Positions 32,601 through 34,145 of a stretch of 34,145 nucleotides of DNA are shown here, piece by piece (within the stretch, counting starts at the first letter, position 1; each line of letters opens with the position of its first letter). The stretch is from Seison nebaliae (taxonomy: Eukaryota > Rotifera > Pararotatoria > Seisonacea > Seisonidae): positions 1 to 34,145 of the forward strand of contig JALJEE010000340.1 of assembly GCA_023231475.1 (NCBI GenBank), in the 5' to 3' direction. A program made the position numbers and the translations under genes. Under the pieces are notes generated by a model. It worked only from the letters and a program-made list of their open reading frames with translations. It was not told the DNA's origin and ran no database searches.

Positions 32601-33022
32601 CCACGTCTTTTGAAATCCCAATAGGTTTATTACAAATTATTATAGTATAAAAAATTCATTTGACAAATTAGACAATTTAATCTTTCAAAGAATTAAACAT
32701 ACGTTTTTTCTAATAATTTCCATAACAATAGATATTCCCATATTGATGCAGATATTGCAATGCATAGATATTAATGCAATATATTGACAATTTGTTATCA
32801 TCTCGTAATTTGATGCCATTCTCAATGAATGATGAGACCGACAAAATTATGATAAAATAAAATTGCAAAAAACTCGAAAAATAAGAACATGTTAATATGG
32901 GTGAAGTATATTTATGATTTTTGAAATTAATTTCGTCTATAGTTACAAAAGTCTATACAAAAAAGTAACAGCAAATCATGGAAAACATTTCGAACTGATA
33001 AAAAATTTGCTGCTCTCTAATT
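29601..33022. other. Long non-coding region
   Basis: No gene supported. Items seen: a (TA)n run at about 30238-30256, an imperfect hairpin at 30311-30394, a GTA trinucleotide run at about 31318-31335, GAAGAAG-rich stretches around 30710-30785, and short isolated ORFs (25 codons at 30488 +; 48 codons around 32510 -) without splice partners or recognisable motifs. Minus-strand ORFs at 30073-30270 and 30848-31183 look AT-driven. Confidence 0.45.
30311..30394. repeat. Imperfect inverted repeat able to form a long hairpin
   Basis: Left arm 30319-30333 (GAAAAATAAACCGAA) pairs with right arm 30372-30386 (TTCGGTTTATCTTTC) with one non-Watson-Crick position that is G-U in one transcript orientation. 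Pairing resumes outside after a 2-nt mismatch (ATTT with AAAT). The loop is about 38 nt. It could be a MITE core or a hairpin RNA. Confidence 0.55.
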
Positions 33023-33546
33023 GAACATAATCACAGTTTGAGTGAAGATGAAATCGCTAAATTTCAGTTTATAATCATATTAAGGAAGCCGCAACAAATA
33101 TTATAAGTTACTGGACTTAAATAATTCGAGAGTCGTATAAAAATGTTGGCATGTCTGCTGACGAAATGAACTGATAACCTTCCACCTTAGAAAGACAAAT
33201 TAGAAGATATCGAGATAGAAAAAGACCGAACAAGATGAATTTCCTCGTAGGAGAAAACTTTTATGTTTTGTACATAAATGAAAAATATCTTATAAAAAAT
33301 AGAATGCTTGAACATCTGTTTATGAACGGAACATTAAAAAAAGCCTCGAAAGATCTTTATCAGTTGCACATAATCGGAGAATTGTTCCACGATCGATTTA
33401 TATCATTTCGTTATGCCTTAATAAAAAATAAATGATCTGTCAGTTATATGGAAGCTTTTGATTATTTGGAAAACGAATGCAATCTTACTCCACTTTCCAT
33501 AATAATGAATTTTGACGTAATATCCATCGTTGCTACTTCGATTTGA
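33023..33546 (+). pseudogene. Decayed FLYWCH/MULE-type transposase relic
   Basis: In the + direction, HNHSLSEDEI (end of a FLYWCH-like finger), LERQIRRYRDRKRP, then NGTLKKASKDLYQLHIIGEL and RYALIKNK match in order the pattern of animal MULE-domain proteins (DGTFKxxPxxxYQLYxIH...YALxxNK). An in-frame TGA at 33433 interrupts it. The frame then continues SYMEAFDYLENECNLTPLSIIMNFD, where such proteins have the next conserved acidic site. Stops and a frame change separate the finger from the core. Dead copy; family call moderately sure. Confidence 0.7.
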
Positions 33547-33857
33547 CTCAAATTATTATCGGACATGTCCAGGAAATTAATCAAATTCCGTTGTATCATG
33601 GAAGCAACGATTTTGGTTTGGAAATTATGAAATTGGTGTATTTATCTTTAGTTGTTAGATGATGAGTTTGTAGTGATATATGGCAGGGTTTGTTCATCGA
33701 ATGCATTGTGTATTTATGATTATTTCTAAAACGTTTATATTGAAGTAGAGAATCGGTTTGAGATATGGCATAAGATAATCTTCTCTTAATTTTTCTTAAA
33801 GTTCTCCATATATTCTCAAAAAAAAAAAAGAACTATAAAAGTTTTTATAAATTTCTT

Positions 33858-33860
<3 letters not shown>

Positions 33861-33885
<25 letters not shown>
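33861..33885 (+). repeat. T25 homopolymer
   Basis: 25 consecutive T on the + strand, following a 3' AT-rich stretch. On the minus strand it is an A25 tract just after the stop of the edge ORF, so it could be a retroposed poly(A) tail on that strand. Confidence 0.8.
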
Positions 33886-33887
<2 letters not shown>

Positions 33888-33890
<3 letters not shown>

Positions 33891-34145
33891 TAGCAAATCC
33901 CCGCGGGGTAAATTAAAAAGAAAAAAAGATAACTCTTTAAAGGAGTTATTTGAAATTAAATTCCTGCCCGTCTCAACAAATTGTTTCAGAGCTTCAGGGA
34001 CATGGTAAGAAATATCAAAATTGGAGGTCAACGATAAAGAATGATCAAGTGAAAGAGGATAGTTTATCGAGTAATAACGGCAGAAAAAATGGAGAGGCGA
34101 CGAGAAGCTCTCACATTGTGTATACGTTGGAACTGGAAGAGTTGA
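33888..34145 (-). CDS. Partial ORF running off the right edge
   Basis: The minus strand is open for 85 codons from the window edge to TAA at 33888-33890, with no start inside the window. The stretch FDISYHVPEALKQFVETGR and NNSFKELSFFLFNLPRG has balanced composition and looks coding. An inverted repeat (ATAACTC..GAGTTAT) and a CCCCGCGGGG palindrome lie within its 3' part. An A25 tract (minus strand) begins three bases after the stop, which would fit a retrocopy or a short 3' end. Product not recognised. Confidence 0.35.

Overview
Organism. The window is AT-rich, intron-containing nuclear DNA of an animal. It carries a LATS/Warts-type Hippo kinase, a mitochondrial i-AAA protease with short introns, an animal-type glycerate kinase, and RNA polymerase III tRNA genes with internal A and B boxes. 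Every gene model that closes in frame does so mainly with very short introns, about 42-59 nt. That compactness suits a nematode or another small, compact-genome ecdysozoan. The sequence alone does not fix the phylum, and a mite or another reduced animal is not excluded.

Layout. 0.5-1.8 kb: a four-exon gene for a secreted, divergent protein-kinase-like protein (+). 3.4-6.3 kb: an intronless LATS/Warts kinase of 990 aa (+). 6.9-8.6 kb: an intact 596-aa Ty3/Gypsy-type protease-RT-RNase H frame (-) in which the catalytic residues I can locate are replaced. This is the most striking feature of the window. 8.7-10.2 kb: two copies of a ~115-bp repeat, one flanking the start of that frame, with a Met-less coding-like exon and a small Cys-rich ORF between them. 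11.2-12.0 kb: a four-exon type I membrane protein with a Cys-rich and highly charged tail (+). It converges with 12.4-14.8 kb, a five-exon YME1L i-AAA protease (-). 15.3-15.9 kb: three tandem tRNA-Pro(CGG) genes (-). 16.4-18.0 kb and 19.0-21.0 kb: two unrecognised genes, one with a membrane hairpin and both with very polar, basic C-terminal parts. 21.8-23.3 kb: a seven-exon secreted protein of unknown function. 24.5-25.6 kb: broken piggyBac and pogo/Tc1-like transposases lying side by side. 26.4-28.5 kb: a six-exon glycerate kinase (GLYCTK). 28.6-34.1 kb: mostly non-coding DNA with a 43-aa single-pass membrane microprotein (-), a hairpin-forming inverted repeat, a decayed FLYWCH/MULE transposase, and an open frame running off the right edge.

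How the genes relate. I see no operon or shared pathway. The recognisable genes are housekeeping or signalling genes: Hippo kinase, inner-membrane proteolysis and serine/fructose-derived glycerate metabolism. They are interspersed with lineage-specific secreted or membrane proteins and transposon debris. The best candidate for something undescribed is the catalytically inactive Pol-derived gene.
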